This document shows positions 1-9,589 of a stretch of 64,000 nt of DNA, piece by piece. Source of the DNA: Flammeovirga yaeyamensis (lineage in GTDB: Bacteria > Bacteroidota > Bacteroidia > Cytophagales > Flammeovirgaceae); NCBI RefSeq assembly GCF_018736045.1, contig NZ_CP076132.1, positions 672,001-736,000 of the forward strand, in the 5' to 3' direction. Position 1 is the stretch's first letter. Every line of letters begins with the position of its first letter. Made by a program: the position numbers and the translations under genes. The notes beneath the pieces are model-generated. The model saw nothing but the letters and a program-made list of their open reading frames with translations. It searched no databases and was not told the origin of the DNA.

Positions 1-519
1 CCTACTTACTATATTCTTACAACTGCAGAAGCAAGTACAAACTTGGAACGTTTCGACGGGGTAAGATATGGTTACAGAACAGATCAGCCGAAAGATTTGG
101 AAGCACTTTACAAGAAATCAAGATCAGAAGGTTTTGGTGATGAAGTGAAGCGTAGAATTATGTTGGGAACCTTCGTTTTATCGGCTTCTTATTATGATGC
201 TTATTTCTCAAAAGCACAAAAAGTAAGAAGGTTGATTAAAGAAACAACAGAAAAGATCTTATCGGAATACGATTTCATTTTGATGCCCACCACATCCACT
301 CCATCATTTAAAATTGGTGAGTATGGCGAAAACAATCTATTGGAACTGTACTTAGGTGATTTATATACGGTACATGCATCTTTGGCTGGTTTACCAGCAA
401 TATCAATTCCTAACGGAGAAGATAAAGATGGGTTGACGATCGGTTTACAGATTATGGCCAATAGATTTGAAGAAGAGAAGATGTTGGCATTTTCGAATTA
501 CTTGTCTGAATTAGATTAA
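1..519 (+). CDS. gatA: Asp-tRNA(Asn)/Glu-tRNA(Gln) amidotransferase subunit A, 3' part
   Basis: The window opens inside this gene; the frame is open from base 1 and stops with TAA at 517-519, giving about 172 C-terminal residues. GatA is the amidase of the cytoplasmic GatCAB complex, which converts misacylated Glu-tRNA(Gln) or Asp-tRNA(Asn) to the amide form. The stretch starting [20 protein letters not shown] is the typical GatA segment (TAEAS-NL-R-DGVRYG), followed by the family region containing the EVKRRI-LG motif and, near the end, the [12 protein letters not shown] segment. The catalytic Ser-Ser-Lys part lies upstream of the window. A strong terminator follows directly. The family call is firm; only the 5' end is missing. 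Confidence 0.95.
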   Translation, partial: PTYYILTTAEASTNLERFDGVRYGYRTDQPKDLEALYKKSRSEGFGDEVKRRIMLGTFVLSASYYDAYFSKAQKVRRLIKETTEKILSEYDFILMPTTSTPSFKIGEYGENNLLELYLGDLYTVHASLAGLPAISIPNGEDKDGLTIGLQIMANRFEEEKMLAFSNYLSELD

Positions 520-550
520 ACTAAAGTTTAGTTTTTGATAAAAATATTGA

Positions 551-597
551 AAAAGGTGTAAAGACGATCATAAACGATGTTTTACACCTTTTTTATT
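551..597 (+). terminator. Intrinsic terminator of gatA
   Basis: A perfect 12-bp inverted repeat (551-562 with 581-592, core AAAAGGTGTAAA) is followed by a T-rich run. It lies 31 bases after the gatA stop. Confidence 0.9.
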
Positions 598-665
598 TTA
601 ACAAAAAACATCCTCATTCTACGACATAAATCTTCAATTCATCCCTCAAAATTCTTAAATCGTAG

Positions 666-673
666 TATATTTG
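666..673 (+). promoter_or_regulatory. -7 promoter box upstream of the lytic transglycosylase gene
   Basis: TATATTTG is an exact match to the Bacteroidota -7 consensus TAnnTTTG. It lies 105 bases before the ATG at 779, implying a leader of about 100 nt. I see no clear -33 TTTG partner. Confidence 0.5.
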
Positions 674-778
674 TTGAAACGTTGTGATTTGAAAGCAACG
701 ATTCATTTTTAGAACATATTTTCTGTAGATGTTCTTGTCTCATAAAGCTGTCTAAATTCCCTAATTATTTAACCGAGA

Positions 779-2953
779 ATGCAGTTCAATAAGTTATTCG
801 CCCCTTTTATTTTCGTATGTGTGATAGTATCTACGTCTTCTTTATTTGCCCAAGATGAGGGTGATATGATGACATGGAAAGATAGTATTTATACCGTTGC
901 TTTACCTGAAGGTTATCTTTTACCTTCTGATACTTTAGAGATTGTAGAAGCGGCCCCTTATGCTCCTTGGTTTGAGAATTTTGAAGATTTTGATACCACA
1001 TCAGCGATTCTTTTGGATGTGGTCGATCAGACATATGATTATGTGCCTAACGTAACGGATAGTTTGGTAAAGGAACGTCTGAAGGAATTGGAGAATGTTA
1101 TTCCTTTAGAGTATCACGATAGGGTACGTTTGTTCATCGACTATTTCGCGGTACGTAATAGAGATTACACGTTGGGAATTATGGAGCGTCAGAACATTTA
1201 TTTCCCAATGTTCGAAAGAATTTTAGCAGAAGAAGGAGTACCTACAGAATTAAAATATTTAGCAGTTATTGAGTCGGCTTTAAAGCCGGTGGCACTTTCT
1301 AGAGTGGGTGCAAAAGGTCTTTGGCAATTTATGCCAAGAACGGGTAGAGCCTATGGTCTGAAACAAAGTTATCAGATTGATGACAGAATGGATCCTGAAA
1401 AAGCGACAAGAGCAGCGGCACGTTATCTTAAGTTCTTATACAATTATCATGGAGATTGGGAGTTGGCAATTGCTGCCTACAATTGTGGTCCGGGTAATAT
1501 TAGAAAAGCACAAAGAAGGTCTGGAAAGAAAAAATTCTGGGATATTTATAAGAAACTTCCAAGAGAGACAAGATCGTATTTACCTCAATATGTAGCAATG
1601 GCTTATGTATTGACGTATGCAGATGAATATAATTTAGTACAGGATTTACCAAAATATGAAATTCCATCAGAAGATATTTTCGTGAGTCAGTCAGTTGATC
1701 TAGGCTTACTAGCTGATGAATTATCGGTTTGCCGAGAAGACCTGACACTTTTGAACCCTTCTTTAAGATTCGGTTTTGCTCCAAACTATGTGAAGAACTT
1801 TAGAATTAAGATTCCTGAGGCACGTTTTAATTATTACTTGGAGAATCAGGATGAAATTCTTTCAAAAATTAAATATACTGGTAAAGGAGCTAATGTTGGA
1901 GATGGCTATTATTATCATTATGTAAGAAGTGGAGAGTCGTTAGGGTTAATTGCTAGAAAGAATCGTGTTTCAATTAGTAGTTTGAAAGCATGGAATAACC
2001 TAAGAAGTAATACCATTTATCCTGGTCAGAAATTAAAGATTTACGGTAATGCGTATAGTCCAGGACCGTCGACCGTTTCTTCATCAAGCTCATCAAAATC
2101 GAAAAGTACAAAGTCTACATCAAGTTCATCTTCTAAAACAAGTGGCGCAAGTATTTACCATACCGTAAGAAGTGGGGAGACTTTGGGGATGATTGCTAAA
2201 AAATATAGAGTGTATGTTGCGGATATCAAAAGATTGAACAAGATAAAAGGAACAACTATTTATAAAGGTCAGCGTCTTTTGATTAAGGAGGGAAAATATA
2301 AGGCTCCAGAAACTAAAGAGACAAGTACAGTGTCAAAATCTACTCCTTCAGCATCGAGTAATTCGAAAGATAATCTGTTATATCATACAGTTGGAAGTGG
2401 AGAAACTTTAGGTGGTATTGCTGAAAAATACAATACCTCTGCCTCTAATTTGAGAAAGTGGAATGGGATAAGAGGTTCTACAATTTATAAAGGTCAGAAG
2501 TTAAAAGTATATACTTCTCAAAAAGTAGCTACTACTACAGCTTCTAAAAGTACTTCGACTACAGCAAGTACATCAAAGAAAAGTTCGACGACAACCGCTT
2601 ATGGGCCTTCATCAAAAACGAGGTACCATAAAGTGAAGTCGGGTGATAATTTGGTGGAGATTGCCAAGATGTATAGAGTGTATGTAAACGATATCAAGAA
2701 GGTGAATAATATGAAGACTTCTACTATTCAGGCAGGACAGACATTAACGATTCCTCCATCGCCGAGTAGTGTGCTTAATGAGCAGAAGAAATCATCAAAA
2801 AGTAATACAACTTCTTATTATACTGTGAAGAGTGGAGATACTTTATGGAGTATTTCTCAGAAGTTAGGTCTTTCTGTTGGAGAGTTAAAGCAACTAAATG
2901 GCCTAAAAAGTAACAATTTGAAGGTCGGACAACGATTAAAGACAAAATCTTAA
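779..2953 (+). CDS. Membrane-bound lytic murein transglycosylase (MltD-type) with five LysM domains
   Basis: A 724-residue exported cell-wall enzyme that cleaves peptidoglycan glycan strands to anhydromuropeptides. A signal peptide (residues 1-24, ending LFAQ) is followed by an SLT domain at about 150-270; the likely catalytic acid is Glu165 in the segment VIESALKP, followed by GAKGLWQFMPRTG and AYNCGPGNI. Five LysM peptidoglycan-binding repeats follow at about 377-425, 459-505, 534-580, 615-660 and 679-724. They are separated by Ser/Thr/Lys-rich linkers that look flexible and low in complexity. Five LysM units is at the high end for MltD-like proteins, as far as I know. The gene is monocistronic: a terminator precedes it, and tyrS follows after 88 bases. 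Confidence 0.92.
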   Translation: MQFNKLFAPFIFVCVIVSTSSLFAQDEGDMMTWKDSIYTVALPEGYLLPSDTLEIVEAAPYAPWFENFEDFDTTSAILLDVVDQTYDYVPNVTDSLVKERLKELENVIPLEYHDRVRLFIDYFAVRNRDYTLGIMERQNIYFPMFERILAEEGVPTELKYLAVIESALKPVALSRVGAKGLWQFMPRTGRAYGLKQSYQIDDRMDPEKATRAAARYLKFLYNYHGDWELAIAAYNCGPGNIRKAQRRSGKKKFWDIYKKLPRETRSYLPQYVAMAYVLTYADEYNLVQDLPKYEIPSEDIFVSQSVDLGLLADELSVCREDLTLLNPSLRFGFAPNYVKNFRIKIPEARFNYYLENQDEILSKIKYTGKGANVGDGYYYHYVRSGESLGLIARKNRVSISSLKAWNNLRSNTIYPGQKLKIYGNAYSPGPSTVSSSSSSKSKSTKSTSSSSSKTSGASIYHTVRSGETLGMIAKKYRVYVADIKRLNKIKGTTIYKGQRLLIKEGKYKAPETKETSTVSKSTPSASSNSKDNLLYHTVGSGETLGGIAEKYNTSASNLRKWNGIRGSTIYKGQKLKVYTSQKVATTTASKSTSTTASTSKKSSTTTAYGPSSKTRYHKVKSGDNLVEIAKMYRVYVNDIKKVNNMKTSTIQAGQTLTIPPSPSSVLNEQKKSSKSNTTSYYTVKSGDTLWSISQKLGLSVGELKQLNGLKSNNLKVGQRLKTKS

Positions 2954-3041
2954 GCATCTTTAAATAATCTATTCAAAGAAAATATATAATATCTAGCGCA
3001 GGTTCGTAAATTGCGAGTTCAAATTTTGAAACAACAGGAAA

Positions 3042-4343
3042 ATGGCAGATATAAAAACAAATCTTATTGAAGAATTGCAGTGGCGTGGCATGCTGCACGA
3101 TATCATGCCAGGTACCGAAGATCAATTAAACAAAGAGATGACGACTGCTTATGTTGGTTTTGATCCGACAGCAGACTCTCTTCACATTGGTCATATGGTA
3201 TCTGTAATGTTGCTTAGACATTTACAAAAAGCAGGTCATAAGCCGTTAGCAATTGTAGGTGGTGCAACAGGTATGATTGGTGACCCTTCTTTCAAAGATG
3301 CGGAAAGACAACTTTTGGATGACGATACTATCCAAAAAAACATCGCAGGAATGAAGGCACAATTGGAGAAATTCTTGGACTTCGATTGCGGAGATAATTC
3401 AGCGGAGATTTTGAACAACTACGATTGGTTCAAAGATTTCAGTTTTATCGATTTCGCTAGAGAAGCAGGTAAGCACTTGACAGTAAATTATATGATGGGT
3501 AAAGAATCTGTAAAGAAGCGTTTAGCTGCAGGTTCGGGTATCTCATTCACAGAGTTTACTTATCAATTGTTACAAGGATGGGATTTTTATCATCTGTACA
3601 AAGAGAAAAACTGTCGTTTACAATTTGGAGGTTCAGACCAATGGGGTAACATCGTAACAGGTACTGAATTGATTCGTCGTAAGGCACAAGGAACAGCATT
3701 TGCCGCTACTTGTCCTTTGATTACAAAAGCAGACGGAACAAAATTCGGTAAAACTGAAAGCGGTGCTGTTTGGTTAGACGCAGAGAAAACTTCACCTTAC
3801 CAATTCTACCAATTCTGGTTAAATGTTGGAGATGAAGATGCGAAAAAATACATCAAAATCTTTACGTTTATCGAGAAAGAAGAAATCGATCAGTTAATTG
3901 CGGAGCACGATGAGGCACCTCATACGCGTATTCTTCAGAAGCGTTTGGCGGAAGAAGTAACTCGTGCAGTTCATGGTCAGGAAGAATTGGATACTGCTAT
4001 TGCGGCATCAAATATTCTTTTTGGTAAGAATGTAACGGAGCAATTGAAGTCGTTGAACGAAAGAACGCTTCTTCAAGTATTCGAAGGCGTTATGCAATCG
4101 GAAATCACTAAAGCTGATTTAGAAGGAATGGCTGAGATCGCTGATTTATTATCAGCAGGTACTCAAAACCAATTGTTCGCTTCTAAAGGTGAAGCTAAAA
4201 GAATGATTAAAGGTGGCGGTATTTCTATCAACAAAGCGAAATTGCAAGGTAGTGAATTGCCTAAAGATTTAGAATTGTTGCAAGACAAATACATCTTGGC
4301 TCAGAAAGGAAAGAAAAACTACTGCTTAATCAAGGTAGTTTAA
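3042..4343 (+). CDS. tyrS: Tyrosyl-tRNA synthetase
   Basis: This 433-residue cytoplasmic class I synthetase attaches tyrosine to tRNA-Tyr. The HIGH signature is intact at residues 48-51 (SLHIGHMVS). The tyrosine-binding segment with QGWDFYHL and GGSDQWGNI is present, and the KMSKS-equivalent loop reads KFGKT at about residue 234. The C-terminal ~70 residues form the S4-like RNA-binding domain ([18 protein letters not shown]). The length is normal for bacterial TyrS. A terminator follows. No T-box-like leader is visible in the 88 bases upstream. Confidence 0.97.
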   Translation: MADIKTNLIEELQWRGMLHDIMPGTEDQLNKEMTTAYVGFDPTADSLHIGHMVSVMLLRHLQKAGHKPLAIVGGATGMIGDPSFKDAERQLLDDDTIQKNIAGMKAQLEKFLDFDCGDNSAEILNNYDWFKDFSFIDFAREAGKHLTVNYMMGKESVKKRLAAGSGISFTEFTYQLLQGWDFYHLYKEKNCRLQFGGSDQWGNIVTGTELIRRKAQGTAFAATCPLITKADGTKFGKTESGAVWLDAEKTSPYQFYQFWLNVGDEDAKKYIKIFTFIEKEEIDQLIAEHDEAPHTRILQKRLAEEVTRAVHGQEELDTAIAASNILFGKNVTEQLKSLNERTLLQVFEGVMQSEITKADLEGMAEIADLLSAGTQNQLFASKGEAKRMIKGGGISINKAKLQGSELPKDLELLQDKYILAQKGKKNYCLIKVV

Positions 4344-4366
4344 TTTCTATTTGATATAAAAACAAT

Positions 4367-4399
4367 AAAGGCGTTGACTTATAAAGTTCAACGCCTTTT
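4367..4399 (+). terminator. Intrinsic terminator of tyrS
   Basis: An 11-bp perfect stem, AAAGGCGTTGA (4367-4377) with its complement (4388-4398), ends in a short T run. It sits between convergent genes and may also stop the minus-strand transcript. Confidence 0.85.
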
Positions 4400-4423
4400 C
4401 TATTATATGTTACTTGATAACGG

Positions 4424-5248
4424 TTATTTCGTCCAATCTTCAACTAATCCTTCTTCTTCTAAATAAGATCTTAAGTAAATGATTCTAGGTGAATCGGTGA
4501 CTAATGATGCTTTGTATAAGGATAATTGAGCTTGATCTAAATCTTGTGTTCTATAAGCATTTACAGCTTGGTTGTAATATTGTAACCCAGCTAAATCTTT
4601 AATACTTAAGTTTTCGCTTAAATTCATTCCATATTCTTGATACAGTAACGAAGATTCTAAGCGTGTTTGATATTTTTCTTCTCTTGCTTTAATATCGTCT
4701 TCATTATTTACATACCCATAAACATCTGTCGATTCGATTAATGTTAACCCTAAATGTTCATCGTTCAATAGGATGTAAACATGACTGTTTAACTGCTTTA
4801 TTGTAAAATCATAGCCCATTTCATTAAAAATGTGAGCATACAATAATGTAGCAGTCAAACAATCATAAGTTCCCGTCTTTAGCATGTTAGAGAAACTACT
4901 GCATTCTGCGTAGTTCTTTAGGAATTTGTTTCTTGTTTTGTTAAAGATCTTCTTAACAATAGACTTATTGTTTTTCTCTTTTTGATTTTGCCAGTAGTTG
5001 ACCCAATCTTCTACCTCTTTTTTCATAGTGACAAATTCAGAGGCTTTGATGTTATCGGTAGGAGAGAAGTATATATTAAAGTGATCTTGTTGCCATGCAG
5101 TTTCAATCTGATTCAATGCATAATATTCTAGCATAGAAGAAGATTGATTTTTAGCCAATACGATAGTATTATTTTGCCCATACGTATCCTGTTTTCCAAA
5201 GAAGGAAAGTAAAATGATAAGGGATAATATGGTGGTAGCAAACTTCAT
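4424..5248 (-). CDS. Exported protein with transglutaminase-like Cys-His pattern
   Basis: A 274-residue protein with a signal peptide (about 1-24, ending TYGQ), so periplasmic or secreted. I recognise no named family with certainty. The centre carries a Cys130 segment (GTYDCLTATLLYAHIFNEMG), His156 (LNSHVYILL) and an acidic residue shortly after (Asp175 in IESTD). This Cys...His...Asp spacing is that of transglutaminase-like or papain-fold enzymes. The C-terminal ~60 residues (YYNQAVNAYRTQDLDQAQLSLYKAS) look like a TPR hairpin. The gene stands alone between a terminator shared with tyrS and an AT-rich gap. A peptidase or peptide cross-linking role is possible but unproven. Confidence 0.7.
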   Translation of the reverse strand: MKFATTILSLIILLSFFGKQDTYGQNNTIVLAKNQSSSMLEYYALNQIETAWQQDHFNIYFSPTDNIKASEFVTMKKEVEDWVNYWQNQKEKNNKSIVKKIFNKTRNKFLKNYAECSSFSNMLKTGTYDCLTATLLYAHIFNEMGYDFTIKQLNSHVYILLNDEHLGLTLIESTDVYGYVNNEDDIKAREEKYQTRLESSLLYQEYGMNLSENLSIKDLAGLQYYNQAVNAYRTQDLDQAQLSLYKASLVTDSPRIIYLRSYLEEEGLVEDWTK

Positions 5249-5429
5249 GAATGAATAAAATCGTATTCTTTACATTTCTAATATACGAATATTATTCATA
5301 CTGAGTTAACATTGAGTTAATATATAAGGTACATGAGTAAGATATATTATCAAAATTATCTTAATTATAGATATATTACCATCTCTAATGTGAATTTAAT
5401 GTTACGTAAATTAATTTTTGAGCATAAAA

Positions 5430-5457
5430 AAAGTAGAGAAACGGATTTCTCTACTTT
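5430..5457 (-). terminator. Intrinsic terminator of the RemB/Wzi-like gene
   Basis: A perfect 12-bp stem (5430-5441 with 5446-5457, core AAAGTAGAGAAA) has a four-base loop. On the minus strand it is followed by a T run, 25 bases after the stop codon at 5482. Confidence 0.9.
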
Positions 5458-5481
5458 GAATAACTTAAAGAGGTCTAATTT

Positions 5482-7236
5482 TTAGAAGTCATAAAGTCTT
5501 TGACCAATGTTCCATCTTAATGCAGCACCAATATAATTTTCCGATTGATTATATGTGGCATTATCATCACTGCTTAATTTTCTATAAGTGGCACGTAAAT
5601 CCACAAAGATATTATGGAAAGGAGAATAAGTTAAAACAGCATCAATATACATTGTTGTTACCTTATCGCCTTGTAATAATTTATTATCGAAAGAATCAGG
5701 AGATCCTGGAGCTGTATTGTAGTTCACAAAAATATCATGACCGTAGTTGACTAGGATATTTCCATTTTCGTCGTAAGTATTAAATCCTTGTTCTCTATAA
5801 ATACCTTTAATAACTGTTGATAATCTTGGTAAGAAGTGAGGACGATAACGAATGATACCAATTAACTCATAAAAGTTGGCACCATTCGGATGGGCTAACT
5901 CTTGATAATAGTGTGCTTGATTGCCGTATAAATTACTTTTTGCTCCTGTGGTTTCCTTATGGGAATAGGTGTAAGGATCGACAACATTCATTTCTCCTTG
6001 TAAGTCGAGGTTACTCAAACCGAATGCATCAATATATTTAGCCCCTAACTGATATGCGAATTTGTTACCATAATAACCTTTACCAAGATTGCCTACACTT
6101 AGGTCATCCACCATAATCTGCCCGTAAAGCTGCACTTTATTCCAGATGTTATATTTTGCATCAAAACCGATTTGCACGTTGTCAGCATCCCCTAATCCAT
6201 GTTCTAAAGCTCTGTAGAAAATGATTGGATTCATATAAGAGATATCAAACTGATTATTCCCTAAAGAATCATGTCTACTAAACATCACCTGCTCGAATAA
6301 ACCTATATTTAAGTTTTTAGTGATGTTCCAACCTAAATGATGCATTGCCATGTATTTCTTTGGCAAAGCAGTAAACGGCATATCTGCCACATTGCTCGCA
6401 TTCATTTGGGCAAAAATATTGGTGTATTCTAAATGCCAAACTCTCGTATTTAGCTTCAAATAAGTATAATCATTAGCATGAGTCGATAAGAACATCGAAC
6501 GGTAGCCATTACCGATGAAGTTTCTACCTCTACCAAATTCTGCTTGAATGTATTTATCCAATAATTGGAAATTGATGTAACCTTGTGCATTAAAAAAATC
6601 ATATGTACCATCCCCATTGTTTTTATACCACTGTTGTCCAGGTATGGTATTATTATGGGATTTTGAATACTGTTGCGCATAGAAAGGTAATCTTTCTTGG
6701 TTATCACTTGCTTGCATGTAGAAGCCTACTTTTCCTGCAATTGATCCATAGACTACAGCACCTCTTTGGTTCACAAATGGTCTAGAGGTATTCAAGTTAT
6801 CATCACCTGCACTGAATAAGATTAAAGGATTCACATGTACCTCAAAGTCTTTTTCATTTACATTGGCGAAGTCAATTTTACTTCTGTAAAGATATTTCAA
6901 GAAAGGCTTTTTCACTTGAGCAATTGTTGAATCACTCATGTATTGCCAATTGTCTAGTGCTAAATAGGAAAGCTCGTATTTATCAGCTTCAGATAAATTA
7001 CCTGTATAGGTTGAATCGAAATTCTCAACAAATTTTGCAATATCTTGTCTACCATAAGGTTTGATATTTGTAAAGATATTCCCAAAATTCTTTTGTTTGA
7101 TCTCGAAACGATCGATTAAATGATAATATTCAGGGTCATAAGGTACAGTGGCTGATTGTGCGAATAAATTATGAATAGGAGCGACAAAAAATAAAATGCA
7201 CAACAGACGAATTACTGATCTAAAAAAATGATTCAT
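5482..7236 (-). CDS. Outer-membrane beta-barrel protein, RemB/Wzi-like
   Basis: A 584-residue exported protein with a signal peptide (1-26, ending LFAQ). The rest alternates short amphipathic strands rich in aromatic residues and ends in a Phe (QRLYDF), as outer-membrane barrels do. The overall look (YYHLIDRFEIK near the start, then many GRG/YMNPIIFYR/RYRP strands) fits the capsule-assembly Wzi-like family, which in gliding Bacteroidota includes the motility-associated protein RemB. That comparison is from memory and not an alignment. The gene has its own terminator and no functionally linked neighbour, so attachment of surface polysaccharide or a role in gliding are both inferences. Confidence 0.65.
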   Translation of the reverse strand: MNHFFRSVIRLLCILFFVAPIHNLFAQSATVPYDPEYYHLIDRFEIKQKNFGNIFTNIKPYGRQDIAKFVENFDSTYTGNLSEADKYELSYLALDNWQYMSDSTIAQVKKPFLKYLYRSKIDFANVNEKDFEVHVNPLILFSAGDDNLNTSRPFVNQRGAVVYGSIAGKVGFYMQASDNQERLPFYAQQYSKSHNNTIPGQQWYKNNGDGTYDFFNAQGYINFQLLDKYIQAEFGRGRNFIGNGYRSMFLSTHANDYTYLKLNTRVWHLEYTNIFAQMNASNVADMPFTALPKKYMAMHHLGWNITKNLNIGLFEQVMFSRHDSLGNNQFDISYMNPIIFYRALEHGLGDADNVQIGFDAKYNIWNKVQLYGQIMVDDLSVGNLGKGYYGNKFAYQLGAKYIDAFGLSNLDLQGEMNVVDPYTYSHKETTGAKSNLYGNQAHYYQELAHPNGANFYELIGIIRYRPHFLPRLSTVIKGIYREQGFNTYDENGNILVNYGHDIFVNYNTAPGSPDSFDNKLLQGDKVTTMYIDAVLTYSPFHNIFVDLRATYRKLSSDDNATYNQSENYIGAALRWNIGQRLYDF

Positions 7237-7332
7237 CTTGTAAGTTTTTGATCCTTTAATGAAAGGCTAATTTTTATAAAAATTAACTCTTTTAGATCAA
7301 ATAACTTGCCAAGGGAACACTAGGGGGAATGA

Positions 7333-8079
7333 TTAAGCAATTTCTTTGTTGTTGGATTGAAATAAGCCTAAAAAATACTCTTTACATTTTACTCCAAAAG
7401 CTTTTACTTCTTTTTGGAACCTCACTTGAGAGTATTGTCTAAATTCTGATTCACTGTAAAAACCAGTTGTATCTAAGTAGAAAATAGAAGGTATTTTACG
7501 CCAATCGCTGTCATAGTTTTTAACAATTCGATGTTTTAATAATTGTTCTATGTTGATAAACGGATAACTCATACGATTGTAGTAATCGATAATTTGTCCT
7601 TGATTGAAATAAAATGTTTTACGGAAGTTATTATTAATAATATCAGCTTCTACTTTATTTAATGATTTTGTATTCTGATTGATGAGTACTTCTTCAATTA
7701 CCTTTTCATTCGATTTAAAAAAGATCAGATTTTCATTATTCTCATTAAGAATGATCATTTCCGTATTCTCGTTTTTCAATTGATTTAAAAACAAATAAAC
7801 TTGTCCATATAAATGTTGAATACTTCCTATAGTCCAATAATCATATTGTAATAAATAATCTGCTTTTTGAGATCCTAAATATTGCACTAAATCTTGTAGG
7901 TTATTTATTTCAGCAAAAATCAGTTTCGTATTATTAGGTGTTTCAATGTTAATATTGAAGTTGCACAGTAACAATGCATCAACATGTTTTTGATGGGAAA
8001 GCTGATCGAGAAATAAGGATAGGTATTCAGGTAAAGAATCAATTATTGGAACAATGATAGTTGTTTTTAAACAATTCAT
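7333..8079 (-). CDS. Possible degenerate GT-A glycosyltransferase-like protein
   Basis: A 248-residue protein with no signal peptide or membrane segment. The opening LKTTIIVPIIDSLPEYLSLF resembles the first beta strand and helix of family-2 glycosyltransferases (TIIVP-x5-Y--L). The usual DxD metal site is not evident, and the conserved acceptor-side motifs are missing. I therefore do not assign an activity. It lies downstream of a good -7 box (8199-8206) and upstream of the RemB/Wzi-like gene on the same strand, 96 bases apart, so the two could be transcribed together and share a surface-polysaccharide theme. Alternative: an uncharacterised Bacteroidota-specific protein. Confidence 0.55.
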   Translation of the reverse strand: MNCLKTTIIVPIIDSLPEYLSLFLDQLSHQKHVDALLLCNFNINIETPNNTKLIFAEINNLQDLVQYLGSQKADYLLQYDYWTIGSIQHLYGQVYLFLNQLKNENTEMIILNENNENLIFFKSNEKVIEEVLINQNTKSLNKVEADIINNNFRKTFYFNQGQIIDYYNRMSYPFINIEQLLKHRIVKNYDSDWRKIPSIFYLDTTGFYSESEFRQYSQVRFQKEVKAFGVKCKEYFLGLFQSNNKEIA

Positions 8080-8198
8080 AAAAGGTATTATTTAATGAGA
8101 AGAGCAGTTACTTATTAAATACGTTAATAAATGTAAAAGGTTGAGTTTCAATTTTAAAAACTCAGATAGATAGCAATTTTCTTAGATTTAACTTATTA

Positions 8199-8206
8199 CA
8201 AATTTA
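8199..8206 (-). promoter_or_regulatory. -7 promoter box for the glycosyltransferase-like gene
   Basis: On the minus strand this reads TAAATTTG, an exact TAnnTTTG. It lies about 120 bases before the start at 8079. Confidence 0.5.
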
Positions 8207-8269
8207 CTCAATAATTGTATTTTTTTATAGTACGAAATCATAGAATAGTATAATTATAAGGGTATAAAA

Positions 8270-8293
8270 AACACCTAAGTAACCTTAGGTGTT
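8270..8293 (-). terminator. Intrinsic terminator of cysDN
   Basis: A perfect 10-bp stem (8270-8279 with 8284-8293, core AACACCTAAG) with loop TAAC is followed on the minus strand by a T run. It lies 24 bases after the cysN stop. Confidence 0.9.
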
Positions 8294-8317
8294 CTTTACT
8301 ATTTATCTGGATGAGAA

Positions 8318-9568
8318 TTACTTCTCTCTTCTGATCATACCTGCAGCAACAGTTTGATGTGTTGCTTCATCCACAAGAATAATAGATCCTGTAACTCTGT
8401 TCGATTTGTAAGGATCACTCATGATAGGCTTGGTCGTTCTAATTTTAACTCTAGCGATATCATTCATTTCAAGCGACTTATCACCCTCAATTCTGCTTAA
8501 TGTATTGATATTCATCTTGTACTGAATATCTTTAATCATACATCTTGCTTCATTAGTCGTGTGCATGATGATGTATTTAGCTCTTGGTCTTGGTGGCTGA
8601 TCGTCCATCCAGCAAAGCATTACATCTAAGTCTTGTGTTTGTTGAGGCTTGTTGTTTGGTCTTACCAACATGTCACCTCTTGAAATATCTATATCATCTT
8701 CCAAAGTGATCGTTACCGACTGAGGAGGGTAAGCCTCTTCAACCTCTTTATCACCTAGGTATATCTCTTTTACTTTTGATGTGAATCCTGAAGGTAAAGC
8801 GACGATATCATCACCTTTTCTGAATACACCAGAAGATACTCTACCAGCATAACCACGGAAATCATGGAATGCATCAGAGTGAGGACGAATAATTGTTTGT
8901 ACAGCAAAACGAGGATCGATGTAGTTGTTATCACTAGAGATATAAATAGTCTCTAATGTGTGTAATAGCGTTTCACCGTCGTACCAAGGAGTTTCCTCAG
9001 AACGGTTCACTACGTTATCACCTTTTAATGCTGAGATAGGAACGAAACGAATGTCTTTCAAATTCAATTTAGCAGCAAACTCTTTAAATTCAGCTTGAAT
9101 TTTTTCGAATACTTCCTCATCGTAGTCAACCAAATCCATTTTGTTCACACAAACAATCATGTGAGGGATTTGAAGTAACGAAGCAATGATTGCGTGACGG
9201 TGTGTTTGTTCTACCAAACCTTTACGAGCATCGATCAAGATCAATGCAAGGTTAGCAGTAGAAGCACCCGTTACCATGTTTCTTGTGTACTGAATGTGAC
9301 CTGGAGTATCCGCAATGATAAACTTACGTCTTGGAGTAGCAAAGTATCTGTAAGCTACATCAATAGTAATACCTTGCTCACGCTCAGCTCTTAAACCATC
9401 AGTTAATAAAGAAAGGTCGACATGCTCTAAACCTTTTCTTTTCGAAGTTTCTGATACTTGATCTAATTGATCTTCGAAAATCGACTTCGAATCATATAAT
9501 AAACGTCCGATCAATGTACTTTTACCGTCATCGACAGAACCTGCTGTTGTAAATCTTAAAATTTCCAC
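8318..9568 (-). CDS. cysN: Sulfate adenylyltransferase subunit 1 (GTPase)
   Basis: A 416-residue translation-factor-type GTPase that drives ATP sulfurylase: sulfate plus ATP gives adenosine 5'-phosphosulfate. G1 is GSVDDGKSTL (residues 10-19), G3 is DTPGH, and G4 is NKMD; the C-terminal half holds the beta-barrel domains 2 and 3. There is no fused APS kinase (CysC) domain, unlike CysNC proteins of about 620-640 residues. It follows cysD by 21 bases and ends at a terminator, so the two form an operon. No cysC, cysH or sulfite reductase is in view. Whether the product feeds assimilation or sulfation cannot be told from here. Confidence 0.95.
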   Translation of the reverse strand: MEILRFTTAGSVDDGKSTLIGRLLYDSKSIFEDQLDQVSETSKRKGLEHVDLSLLTDGLRAEREQGITIDVAYRYFATPRRKFIIADTPGHIQYTRNMVTGASTANLALILIDARKGLVEQTHRHAIIASLLQIPHMIVCVNKMDLVDYDEEVFEKIQAEFKEFAAKLNLKDIRFVPISALKGDNVVNRSEETPWYDGETLLHTLETIYISSDNNYIDPRFAVQTIIRPHSDAFHDFRGYAGRVSSGVFRKGDDIVALPSGFTSKVKEIYLGDKEVEEAYPPQSVTITLEDDIDISRGDMLVRPNNKPQQTQDLDVMLCWMDDQPPRPRAKYIIMHTTNEARCMIKDIQYKMNINTLSRIEGDKSLEMNDIARVKIRTTKPIMSDPYKSNRVTGSIILVDEATHQTVAAGMIRREK

Positions 9569-9589
9569 GTTGATGATAATTTTTTAGTT

